64,000 nt of DNA. Origin: Rhabditophanes sp. KR3021 (taxonomy: Eukaryota > Nematoda > Chromadorea > Rhabditida > Alloionematidae). Position 1 is the first letter of the stretch. Every line of letters begins with the position of its first letter. The position numbers were made by a program, and so were the translations under genes. Shown here piece by piece: positions 60,003-64,000 of the stretch. The notes under the pieces were generated by a model. The model was given only the letters and a program-made list of their open reading frames with translations, was not told where the DNA came from and made no database searches. The stretch covers positions 5,518,001 through 5,582,000 of the forward strand of contig CAUJLY010000002.1 in NCBI GenBank assembly GCA_963281155.1. Reading direction: 5' to 3'.

Positions 60003-60673
60003 ATGGCCTCAAGAATTATTAGTCGCATTCACCACAAAACAAGTGCTTTATTTGTTTGTGATATTCAGGAAAAGTTTCGGTAAATTGATAAATAAATTTA
60101 TTTTCTTTAAAAACTATTCTAGTCCAATCACTGTATACTATCCCGAAATAATCGAAGTTGCCAGACGTATGATCGGAGCCTCACACAGTTTGGGGATGCA
60201 TATTGTTGCTACCGAGCAGTATCCAAAAGGTCTAGGACCAACCGTTTCAGAGTTGGAGTTGAAGAAATTTAATATTCCCGTATTTGATAAAACTAAATTC
60301 TCAATGTGTATTCCAGAGGTGATGGAAACTTTGCCCAAAGAAAACGAATCCGTTATTCTAGTTGGAATTATGGCTCAAGTATGTGTTTTGCAATCTGCTA
60401 TGGATTTGATGGAACAAGGAAAAGATGTTCATGTTATTGTCGATGCTGTTTCAGCAGGAAATATGGTTGAAAGGTAATTTGAAAGTTTATTTACTGAAAG
60501 TTTATCTTTCTAGGAAATATGCTTTTGAAGCACTTAAAGAAGCTGGAGCTAAACTCAGAACTAGTGAGTCTGTCATTTACGAATTATTGAAAGGATCTGG
60601 ACATCCCAATTTCAAAGCCGTTCAAAGTTTTATCAAGACGTCTGCTCCTGATTCTGGTTTAATGGATTTATAA
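60003..60673 (+). CDS. Isochorismatase-domain (ISOC1/2-like) hydrolase, 195 aa
   Basis: Exons 60003-60079, 60123-60473, 60514-60673. Cysteine-hydrolase fold: FVCDIQEKF with the catalytic Asp, TEQYPKGLGPTV with the catalytic Lys and family motif, FSMCIPEV, ILVGIMAQVCVLQSAMDL with the nucleophilic Cys preceded by a cis-peptide-like VGI, and VDAVSAGN. The C-terminal end SAPDSGLMDL matches the ISOC family (PSPDSGLL). Metazoan ISOC proteins have no established substrate. The helper position usually GIEAHAC is GIMAQVC here: the His is replaced. Start two bases after a GTTTTAG acceptor. AATAAA at 60743-60748. Confidence 0.95.
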
Positions 60674-61512
60674 ATGTTTTATTAAAGTGAAACCAAATTA
60701 GACGTGTTTTAGTCAAATGTTAATATGATCACATATGTATTTAATAAACTGACTATCATTAAAGCGTATCTTAATTCTGGAGTCAGTATACCTTTTATAA
60801 ATTGTTTCAAGATTTTTTAATCATCATGTTAAAGTTTTTATGGAAGATGAACGATGGTATTTTGCTGGGAGAGTTTCTTTATACAAATTTTGGGTAGTAA
60901 AAGGAATGCTGTCATGGCATTTGACTCTACATTAGGTAACATTATGTGTTTGTACTTAACACCGAACGCAGACCAAAATTTGTGTGACTCATTTAAATAG
61001 GGATATAATTTGAATACAAGGCATACGAATCCATTATAAAATACAAATTATGATATTAAAATGCAAATTTGACAAAAAATGATTGAAGGTAATAATGTAT
61101 CGTTAATTCAATATGCCACTAGACTCAGTCTTTCTAGGGCTAAAAGTAGCTAAATTATCTTCGGAGTATTAATTCAATACTATTATCAACACACTTAAAC
61201 AGCCTAATGAATATTCCTTATCGGAAGTATCCGTAATAGGAACTTCACGTTTATTTTCAAAGTTTGTTAACATAGTTTTGGATTAACTGAATTTGGCTTT
61301 TAAAATCACTTGTGAGCTAATAGTAAAAGCATCGTCAATGTTCAATCCTTAAAATTAAGTTACAATATCGAAAAGACTGGTGATTAGTAATGTTCTTGAA
61401 CTATAACAAATGAAGGAAGGTATTAAAAAAACTTTATTAAAAAGGCAGCTAAATTGCTTTAAAGCAATCTTATTTGATTAAACAAACAATTATTAGTAAT
61501 TAAAAGAGGGAG
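60674..61512. other. Intergenic, convergent 3' ends, no gene seen
   Basis: Spacer between the ISOC stop and the end of the coiled-coil gene. It contains at about 61373-61396 the second copy of the motif found in the CC2D1/ISOC promoter. Confidence 0.5.
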
Positions 61513-63964
61513 TTATTTATTTTTTTCTAAGGCTTGTGTTTTCATTAAGGCACATTTTCTTTGCATTTCTTCTTTTTCTTTCATCATAGCTTCTTTTAAT
61601 TTGGATACATCTTTTTCGGCTACGATTTGGTTCATGGTTTTGGTTCGACGACCAGTGATGGTTGATGCGATTTTCGATGACGTTAAAGGAGTTTTTGAAG
61701 TTGAAGGCTTTCGAGGAGGTTTGGACGTTGAAGGAAGTTCAGGAGTTGAGGGTTTGGGGGATGGTAGTTTTACCGGTATATCAGCAACAGAATCTGGTTT
61801 TTGAGCAACTATTGTCTTTGGTTCCATTATAGGATTCTCCATAATCACATCTTTTCCACCGTCTTCTTCTTCACTTTCTTCAATCACTAAGTCACCAAAA
61901 TCATCATCTGGGCCGTTCAAATTCATCACAACACATTCTTTTTGTAACAACATTGGTCCTTTTACCTCGGAAATATCTTTTTGAGAAACGGCTTCAATAA
62001 TGGTCTTGGTAAGACAGACGGAGATTGTTGAACCGATGTCAGAGGGTTTGGAAGTTGTTGCGCTAAAGATTGGAAATATGTTTTCTTCTTTACCATTTAA
62101 GCTACTAACAGATTCAGGTTTGGAAGATGTAACGCTAAGGATTCCAATATTGTTTACATCAGTCCCATTTAAGTGGCTGACAGAATCAGATTTGGTAGTT
62201 GTATCACTAGGGATTACCATGTCTACCTCCTGATTACCATTTAAGTCATTAACAGAATCAGGTTTGTGAGCAACTATTTTTTCAGGGTCTTGTTTTTTGC
62301 TTTCAATGAATACTTCTTCTGCCACATCACTTTCGGCAACTTTATCAATGATCATGCCCATAAGATTACTATTTGAAGCTTTTGCTTTCATCGCAGCACA
62401 TTTTCTTTTCATCTCTTCTCCTTTCTTTTGCCATGGATTCTTTAACCTTTGAGACATCTTTTTCGCCAACGATTTGGTTCATGGGTTTGGTTCGACGGCC
62501 GGTGATCGTTGAACCAATGTTGGCGGGCTTCACAAGAGGTTTAGAGATTGATGGTTGAGGAGTTGTTGTTTTGACCGGTAGACAAATTGTTCTTGTGGGT
62601 TCTTCAATTAAGGCCGGCACAATATCTTTTTCTAAGCATTTTTTCTTAAATGGCTCGGGAGTGTTTCCTTTTAAATGATCTTTTACAGCCGAAGTACTTG
62701 CTTTATTTGATTCGTGACTACCGAATAAATCACACACTTCTGCTAAACTTTCCAATCCAAAACTCTTCAACAGATCCATACTTTTATCAGCAGCACCAGT
62801 ATTAGGCATATACTCGATTGAATGAGCCATCACAGGGCCAGTAGACTTCCTTTTCACAGGACCTCTTCTGATTTGTGTTGTTTGAACAATTCTCTTTGGA
62901 ATGGGCTCGTGGGCATGAATAGCTGGAGGTATTGTTTCCAAACCCTCAAAATTCTTAAACAAATCTTCTATACTTTGAGTTGAAGTGGTCATTTTTGGAG
63001 TAGATAATGGAGCTTCTTTTGGAGTAGATAATGGAACTTCTTTCGGAGTTTGCTTCTTATTAACAGTAACGACGGGATTTGAGCGGACTGATGGAGTTCG
63101 AAGGCGAGTAGATCTACGAGGAGAAAATGTTGTTGTCTTGGCAGCATCAGACGTTGATGGCGCATCTGATGAAGTAAAGTTTATTGGATGCCCACTAACT
63201 TGAATAATAGAATCAGGCTTGTGAGCAACTCTCTTCTTCGCCTCAATCACAGGCGTCTCAAGAATAGCTTCTTCGACATCGTCTTCTCCGATTTCATCAA
63301 GCATCATATCCTGAAGCTCGTCGTCAGAATCTTCATCACTAGAAACTTGCTTTCTCTTCTTAATTTTTCCAGCACCTTTATTGGTCCCCAATCCAATTTG
63401 CCCTAACTCTTCTTCTAAATCGAATTCTTCCAAAGCCTTCCTCCCATTGACGGGTAGTCTACTCAGCGTCTTGGACTTTTTCAATGTCTTCAAAACCTCT
63501 ATAGACTTAAACAACAACGATTTCACCTTAATAAATTGATTCAAATCAGCCTTAGCTTTCACATTCTTCTCAGTCAAGTCTTTGTTCTGATTCTTAATAA
63601 CAGAAATATCCGCTTCTATGCTCCTAAACTTCTTGGAATAATCCTGCAAATTAGACGTCAACTCGCAGTACAATTTATTCATTTCACTAGATTTCATATC
63701 AAGATGCTTGTTGCGTTCTTCCAGCTCCTGGTTGATACCTTCCATCTTTTCTTTTTCTTTACGCATTTCGGCGATGTAACGGCTTTGATCGTCGTGTGTT
63801 TTAAGGAGAGTTTTGTAGTCACCGGTCCCTGTTGAGCAGTTTTGGATCTTGAACGACATCTTTCGTATGATTTCCCAGGAATGTTCACAGTTTTCTAAAA
63901 TTGTTTCGCAATTTGGACATTCTTGCAGTGCTCCACATGCAATACAGGAGATTTTATTATCCAT
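61513..63964 (-). CDS. Zinc-knuckle/coiled-coil protein with internal repeats and one frameshift
   Basis: The N-terminus has SCIACG...CPNCETILENCEHSWE, a small zinc-binding-like motif, then about 130 residues of coiled coil, an acidic stretch (SSDEDSDDELQD), and disordered Ser/Thr/Pro-rich sequence. A module STITGRRTKxMNQIVxEKDV followed by SKxKExMxKE and EMxRKCAxMK occurs twice (around 62430 and 61560). The frame starting at 63964 stops at 62369 inside the first module, while the next frame continues to 61513 and completes it. The match to the second module places a single extra base in an A/G run near 62425. Short repeats VAHKPDS and KPDSVxxLNG recur. The family is not recognised. The gene may be truncated at 531 aa, or the base may be an assembly error giving one protein of about 810 aa. 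Confidence 0.7.
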
Positions 63965-64000
63965 TTACAAAAAATCTGAAAGAAATAGGTAAATGATAAG

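Overview
The window is AT-rich nuclear DNA from a bilaterian animal. It has multi-exon genes with GT-AG introns, AATAAA polyadenylation signals and a neuronal unc-13 locus. Small introns are often 36-60 bp and end in TTTNAG. Most genes have a perfect 3' splice site 1-30 nt upstream of the ATG, which suggests spliced-leader trans-splicing or very common 5'UTR introns. A CX-module-like secreted or membrane protein adds a nematode-like flavour, so an ecdysozoan, perhaps nematode-like, is my best guess. I cannot place it more precisely. No rRNA, tRNA or CRISPR array was recognised.

Region 1 (1-34000) is dominated by one minus-strand gene, unc-13/Munc13. I rebuilt 15 coding exons whose phases all close to a 1912-residue protein: C2A, a long disordered linker, a calmodulin-binding-like helix, C1, C2B, MUN and C2C. 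Its introns are large and mostly empty of genes. The 8.3 kb intron (10297-18592) holds a second, uncharacterised gene on the same strand. That gene is split by a 3.3 kb MULE (Mutator-like) transposon at 11011-14334 with a 10-bp target-site duplication. The host reading frame is open on both sides, and the insertion could be spliced out in frame using an AG supplied by the duplicated target site.

Region 2 (34000-49600) is gene-dense. In order it holds: an uncharacterised protein with an RRM-like part, the ppGpp/NADPH hydrolase MESH1, a regulator of microtubule dynamics (RMDN) protein, a chromo-shadow-like acidic protein, an intronless plus-strand protein with two tandem degenerate REXO1-type exonuclease modules, the DEAH helicase DHX35 (convergent with the former), a small protein carrying only a piggyBac-type cysteine-rich domain, a MARVEL/CMTM-like four-TM protein using a GC-AG intron, and a MARCH-type RING-CH ubiquitin ligase.

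Region 3 (49600-64000) starts with 3.2 kb of apparently empty DNA. It is followed by a five-exon CX-module-like gene with a frameshifted antisense gene in its second intron, then an EF-hand protein, the C2-domain ESCRT regulator CC2D1/Lgd divergent from an isochorismatase-domain (ISOC) gene, and a coiled-coil gene with an internal duplication and a one-nucleotide frameshift. The genes do not form a functional cluster; they look like ordinary metazoan neighbours. The points of most interest are the transposon-split gene and the tandem pseudo-exonuclease.
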